A DNA stretch of 64,000 bases from Paralichthys olivaceus (Eukaryota; Chordata; Actinopteri; Pleuronectiformes; Paralichthyidae), in the NCBI RefSeq assembly GCF_024713975.1, contig NC_091099.1, positions 15,047,501 through 15,111,500 on the forward strand, in the 5' to 3' direction. The notes beneath the pieces were generated by a model that had not been told where the DNA came from, searched no databases, and was given only the letters and a program-made list of their open reading frames with translations. Made by a program: the position numbers and the translations under genes. Below are positions 39,560 through 51,015 of the stretch, piece after piece (the stretch's first letter is position 1; each line of letters starts with the position of its first letter).

Positions 39560-40061
39560 GCACATGCACGTAACTGACCATGTGATGTGAATGCCCCCTG
39601 CTCCTGTTACAGAGGAGGAGGGGAGCCTGCGATCAGTTGGTTGTAAACCTTCACACTGATGGAGGGAAGCAGCCAACATCCGCAGCAGAGTCACTTTTCT
39701 CTTTGTGTAGCACGGATTATAAACTTTTGCACCGGGACACCTCTGCCTAGCAGGGGGAGCAGCTGCATTAAGTCTGGGACAGACTTCAATCATCTACGTC
39801 TTTCTGCCGCCAGCCAGGTCACTGAGCTGGGGGGTGGTGGGGGTTGTGGGTTGGGGGGAGTGAAGTGACTCTCTGTAAAGTGGCACTTTTTCTCTTGCTC
39901 TGATGGAGAGAGCGGATCAGGTGAGCAGGTGACCTCAGACTTGCACCTTATCTCTGTCTGAAAAGCCTGGAGGTGAAGAGGAGAGGAGAAGGTGAGGACT
40001 GCAAGATTCAATTTCTACTCAAAATTAAGCTGTACTTTGTTGACCTCAACTACCAGCATTA

Positions 40062-40136
40062 CTACTATTATTATTATTATTACTACTACTATTACTACTA
40101 TTATTACTACTATTACTACTACCATTACTATTACTC
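40062..40136. repeat. Mixed ATT/ACT trinucleotide microsatellite
   Basis: About 75 bases of ATT and ACT triplets in alternating blocks, ending about 250 bases before the lrrc10b start codon. Confidence 0.85.
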
Positions 40137-40307
40137 TAGACTTGGTTAGATATTTTCTATGATGCTGCACTAGATGGAGTGACGAAGGGAAACCTGAAAA
40201 ACTGCTGTGCTGTGACTGCACAAGGGTTAATCGGCCTGGACCGTGATGTCGTCTGCTGCCGATGGGTTCAACAACAAAACAGCAGCAGCTCCAAGGCGGA
40301 GGGTTAA

Positions 40308-41573
<1,266 letters not shown>

Positions 41574-41678
41574 AGGAGCATTAACAAGGTGGATGACAGA
41601 AAATCCAAACATCAAAGTTTTTAGGGTAATTGTGGGACTTTCTTAGCCGTGCTGCTAATTTCTAATCCATAATGTGAA

Positions 41679-41684
41679 AATAAA
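41679..41684 (+). terminator. lrrc10b: Polyadenylation signal of lrrc10b
   Basis: AATAAA lies 106 bases after the stop codon, followed by GT-rich sequence (GTTGGGCATTGTG), a good downstream element. Confidence 0.65.
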
Positions 41685-41923
41685 GTTGGGCATTGTGATA
41701 CTGCACAGTGAGAGCAGCTGTGACATCTCAATCTGCTGCAAATGATCAAATCAGAGCAGGACTCAGATGAAGTGAATGTGTTTGTTTCCAGTGTGTATGT
41801 GAGGGTTGTTTTCTGAGTGTACACAGGAGACCAGGTCTTCCATTATTAAATATTGATGTCTTTGATGAAGTCAGTGTCAATAATTTACGGGGAAATATTT
41901 AAGAATTCACCAGTAAAAGCACC

Positions 41924-42524
41924 AGTATTAGCGCCACTTTAAGGAAAAAAATATAACTACCAGATATTTTGAGAATAAAATCATAATATAATGAGAATAA
42001 GGCGTACATTTACGAGAATAAAGTTTGTAGGCTTCGTCATGTTAGAGGGGGAATATCAGAAGATCGGCCTGTGTTAAAATGAGGAAGGTGGAGTATGTTA
42101 TGCTAAGTTTAGATGTTACACAAATAACAGAAATACTTGTTGCTCATCAGCACCACATTATCACACTATAAGTAACAGGACTTTTAAAATACTGTTCAAA
42201 AAACTGTGTCCATTCTGAAGAGAGAACAACACAGACTTGGAGGAAGTTGCCTCACTTGTGGAGGAGGAAATGTTTTGTCATAGTCGACTGTACAATGCTG
42301 CTTACAACTGTTATTCATAGGGATTTCTTTGTTAAAAATGTTGGATCCAGAGAGTAGCTGTTCTGTTTATTCTTGTAATATTAGGATTTTTTACCTCGTT
42401 AAACTAGGACGTTATTCACATAATCTCATGAATTTTTCCTCATTAGATCCGAGTTTATAATTATTCTTGTAATATTATAACATTATTCTAGAAATCTTTT
42501 TTTTCTTCCCATGGCCCTAATACT
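41924..42524. mobile_element. MITE-like inverted-repeat element downstream of lrrc10b
   Basis: The left end AGTATTAGCGCCAC and the reverse complement of the right end (AGTATTAGGGCCAT) form an inverted repeat, followed inward on both sides by A-rich runs and GAATAA motifs. The 601-bp body is non-coding. Superfamily uncertain. Confidence 0.6.
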
Positions 42525-43479
42525 CTGTCGTACCATTTACTTGACTGACACACTGTAGTGTTTCCACTCATCATGGTCAGTGTCTGTTTTATGTGCTTGC
42601 CAGTGCACCTCAGCTTTACCCGCTGCTATTTTTATAACCAAGTCCTTGCGCGCATGTAAATGTGAGTATTGGATTTACATTTTCAAACTATTTATGACAT
42701 GCTAAACACAAACCCCCCTCAAACTCTGTCAGTGTTGTGTAAGCAGTCCTGTGAGTGTCAGTGCCAAGAAAGAGAGGGAGACCAGCGAAGATTATTACAG
42801 CGATGAATAGCTGGGGTGTCTCACCATAAAAGGTAAGTGCATAGGGAGTCTCCAAGCATGAAAAGCATGAACAAAAAGATGTATTATTCACATTTAAAAG
42901 ACTGAAGCCCTCTGCAGGGCAGAGGCCCAGGGGGGTCATGACCTTTGTATACTCCTTTTTGTCGATGACTACACCTTTTTTACCTCCATCTCTAAAATGA
43001 AGCAGGTCTGCCCCTTGTTCTCCTCTCATCTCTGCGCTCATTATTCATGTCGTATGTAATCTAATCCTCCTCCCTCCACATATCCTTTCTCACATCTCAT
43101 TGAAAGAGTGAAATATTTATCCCCATGCTAAAATATTGATGCTTGTTCTCGTGTGGCAGCATGTTGGCCTGTGGCAGGGAAACAGTTGCAGAGCAGAATC
43201 ATACTCATCATTGCTTCACTGAAATAAAAAAAACTCAAACCGACACGCAACATTGTCCCTTTTGCACACTGTATTTATCACATATACAGTTTTGTGTCAT
43301 ATCTAGGGCTGCTACTGTCAATTATTTTAAAATATAAACTGATTGTTTGGCCATAGATGAATGAAAATTAACATTATATCAGCAAAGTGATTGGGAGTAA
43401 ACCTCTGGGGAAAATACATTTTATGATAAGTTGACCACTTAGCATTCAAAATGGAGGACGGATCAAAAAGATAGGAAGA

Positions 43480-43700
43480 TTATAGGCAAACTAGACCTCT
43501 GTCAAGGCCCAACAGTCCCCTTATGAAATCAACTTTTGAAGTCACTGCATCCAGATTCTTATTCGGATTCACAGCAAATTAGATAAACTCATAGATATTT
43601 ATCCAGTAAACATGCCCAAAAATTGTTTTTCATCAAGATCCATGAATTATTTTCTGAGATATTAATGAAATGTTGACACAGAAATCTTGTTTTATTTGAC
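43480..43700 (-). repeat. Dispersed degenerate repeat, family A copy 2
   Basis: On the minus strand: AATAATTCATGGATCTTGAT, a TAAATATCTATGAG block and GGGGACTGTTGGGCCTTGAC, in the same order as the copy at 8277-8500. Confidence 0.6.
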
Positions 43701-43795
43701 TTGTGTTATTACTGTAAAGCCACTGTAGATTGTGTACCGCAGTATGTGTACTGTATGGAGTTCTGTATGGAGCTGTAGTGTATGAACTCAGTCCT

Positions 43796-43819
43796 CCTCC
43801 TCCTCCTCCTCCTCCTCAG
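43796..43819. repeat. (CCT)n microsatellite
   Basis: About eight CCT units in non-coding sequence. Confidence 0.8.
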
Positions 43820-44196
43820 TCCAGGCTCTCATTCCAAAGCTGTGGGTGGCAAACAGTCTGACACAGCACAGACTTTCATGGGAATCAGTGGCATACTCAG
43901 TCTGAGTGTAATTATTTTGCTCATTGGTTTACACTCCTCTCATTCTCTGTAGGTCAGTGAGAGGGAGGCAGTCAAAGACAATGCATCGTCCCCTTCACTC
44001 CCTCTCTACTTCACACAACTGTCTGACTGTCAAACAAAAAGGACTAAACAAAGAAAAGAAAATTAGACAGGTTTTTATTAGTTTTTGACAGGACTTTTGT
44101 AAAACACCACAGATGTGGGAGTGATTAAGGTTATCAGGGTTTAATCATAAAGAAATAATATTGAAACTGATCTTCCACAAAAGAAATTACACAGAT

Positions 44197-44247
44197 TTTA
44201 TTCATCTGCAAACAAACCACAACCCTAACAAGAAAATAGAATTTATT
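44197..44247 (-). terminator. saxo4: Polyadenylation signals of saxo4
   Basis: Two minus-strand AATAAA motifs lie 38-43 bases (44247-44242) and 83-88 bases (44202-44197) after the saxo4 stop. Either would give a very short 3' UTR. Confidence 0.5.
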
Positions 44248-44284
44248 TTTGTGATTGGTAGCCATGAAGGTAACATCTCAGGTT

Positions 44285-47200
44285 TTAGCCTCTAAAGATG
44301 AATCTGTGAAATAAAAAGAAGTCATGTTAATCAAAGGAAACAGGGGCATGTTGGTTCTTCACATGTTCATCGTGTGCACCTGTCCATGTCCCGACGACTG
44401 TAGCTGTTGTCCATGTTTGCTCTGATGATTCCTGCAGCAGAGGGGCCTGATCTCAGCTTTTCTACATCAGCGTCATGACAGAACCTGGAACACAACAAGG
44501 TTTTAAACTTGTGTGTATTCAATGATATTTATCACAGTACAACATAGTTAGTCTCAGCTGAAAGTCAGTGGTGGAATGTCATTAAAACATTAACTCAATA
44601 ATGTACACTGAGGTATTTGTGTTTCAATGTTATATTGACCTCTGCTGTTTTTATTTTCATTTTATTCCAGTATATTAATTTAACACATTACACATACATT
44701 TTAAATGCAAAACAATTTTAGAATAGTTGATCCACTATGGTAGATTAAAATAACAAATGTGTATGAATAATGATTAACATATTTATACTAATAAACCTTA
44801 TATAGCTGCGTTCTATGACAATAGTTACATTATTTTATATTAATGCATCTTACTACTTCTACTTCTACTCCTGTTGTACAACTACTACTATACTACTACT
44901 TTAATGATAATAATAATATAAAAACAATTGATATTGTAAAATCAATAATAATACTTGTGCATTTTATTTCCTCCACTGAGGAGGATTTGTTTTCACTGCT
45001 GTTTGTCTGTCTTTTTGCCGGTTTATATAAAAATCACCAAACCGATTTAAGTGAAACTTTGTGAAATAGTGGCGCTATAGGCCAAGGAAGAACCCACCAA
45101 CTGTAGAGCGGTTCCATATAAACATTCAGGAGTTCTTTTTTCACTTTCTTTAACATGGCGAGATACACTCTCTGAGCGCCCTTCTAGTTTACTTATACAA
45201 CATTTTCAATTCAACTTCTAATAGAGGTTTCTCCAAACACTTGTTTCATCACTGCTGAAAGTACCAAATGCACTCACTTGCTCCTATAATGTGTAGTGAA
45301 GTGTGAACGATCAAAAGGTGCATTAGGGAAAACCTGGTTGCTTGAATTTAGAAGAGACCCAGTGGGCTCCTGAAAAACACAACACACACAAGAGAGTAAA
45401 AAACAACAGCTCTAAACACAGAGGTAACAGGAAGCGACAATAAAATGAAAATGTTCAACCTTTTTTCCAATGCGCTTCACAGTTAGTCCATTACTGTCAC
45501 TCTGGGGCTGTGGGGGAGGTGAAGTCTAGAAGAGCAAAGGGAAGTCAAAGTGATAAAATCTAAATCTGCCACCGCTGGCAACATGGGAGGGGGGGTCAAT
45601 ACTCACTGGACAGGCCAAGGGGGCGCTAGCACCTCGAGTGAATCCTGTTTCTCGACAAGAACGGCTACAGAGGCCTGGAATCGGCTCAGCCCCCTCAAAC
45701 AGAAGCACAGGAAGAGCTTGTCAAACATCACACATAACAGAACTACAACTTCATTTTTTGCTTTTGTCTATTTAAGTGAGTTCTGTGCATCAACCTGCAG
45801 AAATGACGGGAGTAAGAAGTCGTGTTTCATCACTGAGCCGCGGGTCTGCTGAGGTTCAGCCTGAACATGAAGTTTACAAAGACAAAAACATTTGAAGTAG
45901 AGGAAAGTCAGCAAGATCACTCATCTCAATAAACATTTCTAAGTGCAGTACAAAGGCAGGGAAGTGTATATGACTTTAAATGAACAGCCCTGTACTCAAG
46001 GTACATATCATCCAATGCAATGGAGAAGTTACGTGTTCATAAAATCATTCTCGGAAAATGATGGAGCTCCATTGCTCTGTGGAATTAAAAATTACTAGGT
46101 TTTACTTGTTAGTAAAGTCAAATAATTGTTATAAAGTTTTCATATTTATTTTTGACAGCATGAAGATATAAATGTAGAACCATCATTAGAGAAACTCACC
46201 CTGCTGCTGTTTTTCTCCTGAAAGGTGATTAGCTGAAGGTTGGTTCCCTCAGTGAAACCAGTCTCTCCTTTGGGACCTATAGTCACAGGCTTCTGGGAAA
46301 CTGGAGGAAGAATAAACTCAACTTATCAAGTCGATATTTATTTTATTGTGTCACAGCAGCCTATGATATATTTTCAAAAATCTATTTAAAACCTTTGCCA
46401 AGGAGGTTATGTTTTCACTCCTGTCAGAGGGTTTTGTTGTTTATGAACAAGATTACACAAAAAACAGCAGAACGGATTTTCATGAAACTTGGTTAAAGGA
46501 TGGGACACGACCCAGCTTGGCTGATCCACACATTTCTGACATTTTCATTGATTTCTTAGAGAATAATTAATGGATCTTGATATATCAAGTTATCAAGTTT
46601 CAAGATCCAAACAAAAATCCTGATTCGTGAATTTAAATGTGGTTTCATTAACCTCAAATCTCAGATGAACTTTTCATTCAAACTTTATTTTACCTGTTCG
46701 TGTGAGACAATGAGGCACAAACCATCTTTGGTATTCTGTCTGAAGAAACATAATTCATGAAGACAAATAATTAGAAATGTAGCGTTTGGTTATTCATGAT
46801 ATCTGTGAAACGTTCCAACCCCTCCTGAGTGTATTTACATAGATGGATTTACCTTCTCCTCTTCACCAGTCTCTGGCTGCAGGTGAGTCCTCAGCTGATG
46901 GAAACCGCTGTCTCTGGGCTTGTTAATGAGGTTTGGCAAAGGCCCTGAACAATCAGCGCGGATGTGAGGCTTGTAATGAAGTTTAGTTTGAGTCAGGAAG
47001 TTGTTAGATAACAGGAGCCTGTGGACAAAACAACACAGCCGAGTCTGAAGTAACACTTGGATGTAATCAGGCTATTTGCTGAGAATGAACGAACCAACCA
47101 ATCATGCACCACCTTTCCACATCTTATTTATATTCACCTCTGCTGAACTGGAGCGGAGGGGTTTTTAATCATTTCTGTCTGATAAGGCCGCTTCATAATT

Positions 47201-48892
47201 TAAAATCCTTTGGACTGTCCTGTAGCACATTTTTGTGTTAGACAAGTTATTTGTATATTTCTTATTCTTACTATCTTTATGGAGTCGCATTATGGTGCAT
47301 TATTTGTGCGCTTGATATAGGCCAGAGGTTCTCATGTTTTCTTATCCAAGGACCCTCTATAAGTGAATGTTGTTTTGTGATCTGCTACACATCGTCTATT
47401 GCTTTTCTGTCCGTCCTGGGAGAGGCATCCCTCACTTGCTCTCTCTAAGGTGTCTGTGTTTTATTCCCAGTTAAAAGGGTTTTGACAGTTCTTCATCACT
47501 CTCGTCGAGGGTTAAGAACAGAAGATGTTGCACCTTGTCAAACCCTATGAGGCAAACTGTGATTTGTGAATGTGGGCTTTACAAATAAGATTTGATTGAT
47601 TGATTGAGATCAGATATACTCTGAGCATCCCATCATTTATGTCCCGTAGAATAATTTGACATAGTCTGTATTTTTTTACATTCAGAGTTAACTGCCTTGC
47701 AAGCTTTGCTGTTTTTCACACTTCCACAAAATTCTTGGATTTTCTTAGATATTAGACATGTATTGAAAACATGTTCACCATGTCATCACAGAATACCCAC
47801 ATATCATGATCATTTTAATCGATGTGTTAGGAAACTTTTCACAGACCCTCTGACAGTGTGCCACTGTCAAGGTGAGGTGTGCAGGTGGACCCAAAATGTA
47901 GAAGCAAGGTAAACAAAAGGTTTCCTTTAATCATGCCAAAGGTATTTACATGAACAAAACAGAAAAAGGCTGGAAACTAGAAAAGACTGCAACAAGCTGA
48001 AGTGAATGAACAAGGTGACAGGATGATAAGATCAACTAACAAAACATGAGGTAGAGGGAAACACAATGGCAAGCACAGCAAAAGACAACAAACTGACCAA
48101 GACGAAGGGAAGCACTGAGACTTATATACACAAGGATGATTGAACACAGGTGAAACACATGAGAAGGGGCAGACAATCACAGGGGCGGGAAAAATGGGAG
48201 AAAGACAGGAAGTTAAGCCAGAAATACACAAGGATCATAATTTCAAAATAAAACAGGAAGCGGAGAACTCAGGGGCAAACAACTGAGACAAACCTAAACA
48301 CAAGGACACATAGGTAAAAGTCAATAAACCAAAGGGTCCATAAAACAGAACCAGCCTTTCATGCTCAAAAGTTCAGAGCGACAGTGGCAGAATCATGACA
48401 GCCACTGAGCCCCAGGGAATCCGTGAACCCCCATTTATGAACCACTGATTTCAACATTACTAGATTAAGATATCTGTGGTTATTTAATATATAAATCCAG
48501 CTGCTGTTTAACTGAACCGTCTGTAGTAGAGGTGTTGGGAACCACTCACAGTGACACTTACCCAAACTGAGGGTTGTCAGTGTGGTCCAGACTGGGCCTG
48601 TAATATATCGCTGGCCTCTGGTTTGCTGTGAAGCCCGTCTCACTGGGATGTCTGAGGTAAGATATTAAACTCACCCTGGCTGGATCTAAGACAAACATAC
48701 AAATATTGACCATTAGAACCCAAACCATTGAGAGTTACATGTCAAGTAACCTCCCCCCACCTCACCGTGCTCCCTTTCACCATATGATGCCCTGTAAGAA
48801 GTATTATAGACTTTGGGTGCATCCCTTGTCAGTTGCCCCCCTGTGCCTCTTGTTCCAGCAGTTGGCATGACTGTGCTCCTCGGCTCAGCCAT
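44285..48892 (-). CDS. saxo4: Stabilizer of axonemal microtubules 4 / protein phosphatase 1 regulatory subunit 32, 11 coding exons
   Basis: Coding exons (minus): 48892-48766, 48685-48562, 47018-46853, 46739-46694, 46300-46200, 45860-45795, 45693-45607, 45525-45460, 45369-45278, 44484-44380, 44303-44285. All have AG/GT borders and join in frame to 332 aa. Matches to human PPP1R32/SAXO4 (425 aa) run along the whole length: KVYNTSYRASYGE at the N-terminus, SETGFTANQ, LDHTDNP, DSGFHQL, TIGPKGETGFTEG, RETGFTRG and KKEPTGS near the C-terminus. Repeated [ST]GF-type motifs are typical of this family. The product is expected on cilia or flagella microtubules; the human protein also carries a PP1-docking motif. 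The position between lrrc10b and syt7 matches human 11q12. The start is the first ATG after an acceptor at 48903-48902; an inner Met (residue 9) is an alternative. The fish protein is shorter, mainly from compact linkers. I see no clear RVxF motif. Confidence 0.87.
44975..45195 (+). repeat. Dispersed degenerate repeat, family A copy 3
   Basis: It contains CTGAGGAGGATTTGTTTTCA, a GGCCAAGGAAGAACCCACCA block, TTTTTTCACTTTCTTTAACA and ATGGCGAGATACACTC, in family order. It lies in a saxo4 intron. Confidence 0.6.
46388..46615 (+). repeat. Dispersed degenerate repeat, family A copy 4
   Basis: It contains GCCAAGGAGGTTATGTTTTC, ACGGATTTTCATGAAACTTG, ACATTTTCATTGATTTCTTA and AATAATTAATGGATCTTGAT. It lies in a saxo4 intron. 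Confidence 0.65.
47455..47606 (+). repeat. Retroposon-like repeat D with (GATT)n tail
   Basis: CTCGTCGAGGGTTAAGAACA, CTATGAGGCAAACTGTGATT and GAATGTGGGCTTTACAAATA are followed by a GATTGATTGATTGA tail. The same sequence lies in opposite orientation at 50845-51015. The short tandem tail suggests the 3' end of a non-LTR retroposon. Confidence 0.6.
47864..48401. mobile_element. Inverted-repeat element with CTGTCA/TGACAG ends
   Basis: About 540 bp starting CTGTCAAGGTGAGGTG with GGACCCAAAATGTAGAAGCA near the left end, ending AGAATCATGACAG. A-rich, non-coding body with ACAGGAAG motifs. It resembles a repeat common in fish; the class is unknown and the inverted repeat is only six bases. Confidence 0.45.
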
Positions 48893-49779
48893 CTGCGACG
48901 TCTGTAACAGAATCCTCCACCCACAACGCTGATGTTTGATAGAACCCCTCAGGGCATGTGGTTGCTGTGGAAGCACAAATAAAAGACAAGCTGTAACTGC
49001 CTTGTTTTCAAGTTTGACTGAATCCAACCCAACTCAGAGTTCTGTTAAAAGTGATGACGGCATCTGTAGGAAACAATGCAACAATTACTCCATTAGCAAC
49101 AGTGCCACTGTATTTGTGTTTACAGCAGATATAAACTATACCTCAGAAAGAGAAGAGGTAACCTGTTGTGCAAGAACTCTTGGGACGTTCTTGCACCGTG
49201 AGGCTCTTTGTTCACCTCTCCGTCTGGTGGTGGTTTTAGGTAAACAGGTTTCCGTTGCTAGGTGATGTGGTGTTAGAGCAGCCTATTACAGCTGAAGTGA
49301 GTCTGAAGTGAAAGCTTAAATGCGCACAGTTTACATCACATCAGTTTTTGGTCTGGGCTTTATTTCTTTAACACCTGTCCTATACAAATCATGTCTTTAT
49401 TATTATTATTTTATGTTGCAGTGTGGAAAAAGGTTCCATTTTACAGTCAGCAGCTCATTCAACTTTCAGCAGTTTATCTGCAGTAACACCATTACACTGG
49501 AAAACTAAGCAAACTACATATGAGCAAAATGTCTAGACCAAGGTGTTGAATATCTTTTAATTTGTCTTTCAACAGTCCTGCAAGATGAGCTGAAATAGTC
49601 CAAATGGTTTTATTTTTGGTTGTCAAACAACACACCTAGATAACAGTGGAGTTGGAGATTGCACCACTGTTGCACTACTAGACTCATTATTATATATATG
49701 TGTAAATACAATTAATTTATATTGTCTGAGAGTGAAAGATCATTTCTGTAAAGTCTATTTTTATGTAATTTCTTTATTT

Positions 49780-50180
49780 TTGTGTGTTTGTTTGTTTGTA
49801 AGCATGATCATACAAAAACTACAGGATGGATTACCATTAAACTTGGTTTAAGGATCTGAGTAAGTGAAAAACCCATTACATTTAGGATTACACATACTGT
49901 ATATGTATTTGTGCAAATAGCAGCCGCAGAGGAATGATATGGTGAACAGTGTTGCAACAGGTAAAAGTTGTTGTTGTGTGTGTGAAGTGTGTGTTAGTGT
50001 TTGCTAGTGGTGAGGAGCTGTGTGTATTCATGATCCTGATGGCTCTGTGGGTAGAAGCTGTTTGCCAGTCTTGTTCTGAAATATCTGTAGCATCTGATGG
50101 CAGGAATGTGATATATCTGAAATGTGGTGCAGATAAATGTGAAGTGACTGTTGGGCCTTGGCGGAAGTATTCACTTTTTT
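49780..50180 (+). repeat. Dispersed degenerate repeat, family A copy 5, interrupted
   Basis: The left part has TGTTTGTTTGTTTGTAAGCA, ACTACAGGATGGATTACCAT and AAACTTGGTTTAAGGAT; the right part (50.14-50.17 kb) has GACTGTTGGGCCTTGGCGGA. About 250 bases of unrelated sequence lie between. Confidence 0.5.
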
Positions 50181-50844
50181 TAGTGGAATTCTGGTCTTGT
50201 CTGTTTTGGCGGTAGAGCGTTGTGTTTACAGTACAGGTTGCAAACCTGTTTTGTGATTTTTTTAATTTAAAATTAACCTGACGTTTTTTTCAATTCGCCC
50301 ACCTGGAGATCACTTAGTTGCCAGGCTCCAGCTTTGAAAGTCACTCCATGCATCCACTGGATGGCAGTGTGATGCCACAGTGGCTCCAGCCCAGAAAAGA
50401 TATGATGTTATGTAAAAATGATGGATGGCTTGAAATTTGCATGGCATCTTGATAACAGCGTCGATTCGAAACAGGGAGTTATCACCCACCTCTGATAGCA
50501 GGAGAAAATGTCCGTACACCATCTATACAACATTAACACCTGCGTCCCAGTTAAATCCAGCGGACGCTCACCTCCTGGTGCATTTATGCCAGCAGGAAAA
50601 AACTGTGTAAACTGGACATCAGGGTTATTTTTCCACAGACATAGATATAGATGCATATTCTTAATTTCACCTTTTTTTTGCACAAAACAAACCAGTGTGA
50701 TTTCTATCTAATGGATGTAATACATCTCTTAAGATCCCACATGGTTCAAATATAGTTTAACATTTCAGGTGGGACTCTGAATGACAATTTAAAATCCCAC
50801 TCCTTAACCTTTGAATCATTAAATTTGACAATAACAATCACATC

Positions 50845-51015
50845 AATCAACCAATCAATCAATCAAATTTTATTTGTATAGCTCATATTCACAAATCACA
50901 ATTTGTCTCATAGGTCTTAACAAGGTGTGGCATCCTCTGTCCTTAATCCTTCAACGAGAGTCAGAGAGAACTACCTATTAACAGGAGGAAAAGTATATAG
51001 AAACCTTAGTGAGCC
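50845..51015 (-). repeat. Retroposon-like repeat D, opposite orientation
   Basis: Starts with AATCAATCAATCAAATTTTA and continues TTCACAAATCACAATTTGTC, TAACAAGGTG and TTCAACGAGAGTCAGAGAGA. It is the reverse complement of the copy at 47455-47606, longer at its non-tail end. Confidence 0.6.

Larger units (their letters stand above)
47323..48447. mobile_element. Degraded hAT-like element interrupted by two other repeats
   Basis: The left end CAGAGGTTCTCATG and the reverse complement of the right end (CAGTGGTTCATAAATG) look like Charlie-type hAT termini; CCAAGGACCC at the left corresponds to GGGAATCC at the right. The interior holds a retroposon-like fragment (47455-47606) and an inverted-repeat element (47864-48401). 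No target duplication remains, so this is an interpretation. Confidence 0.45.
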
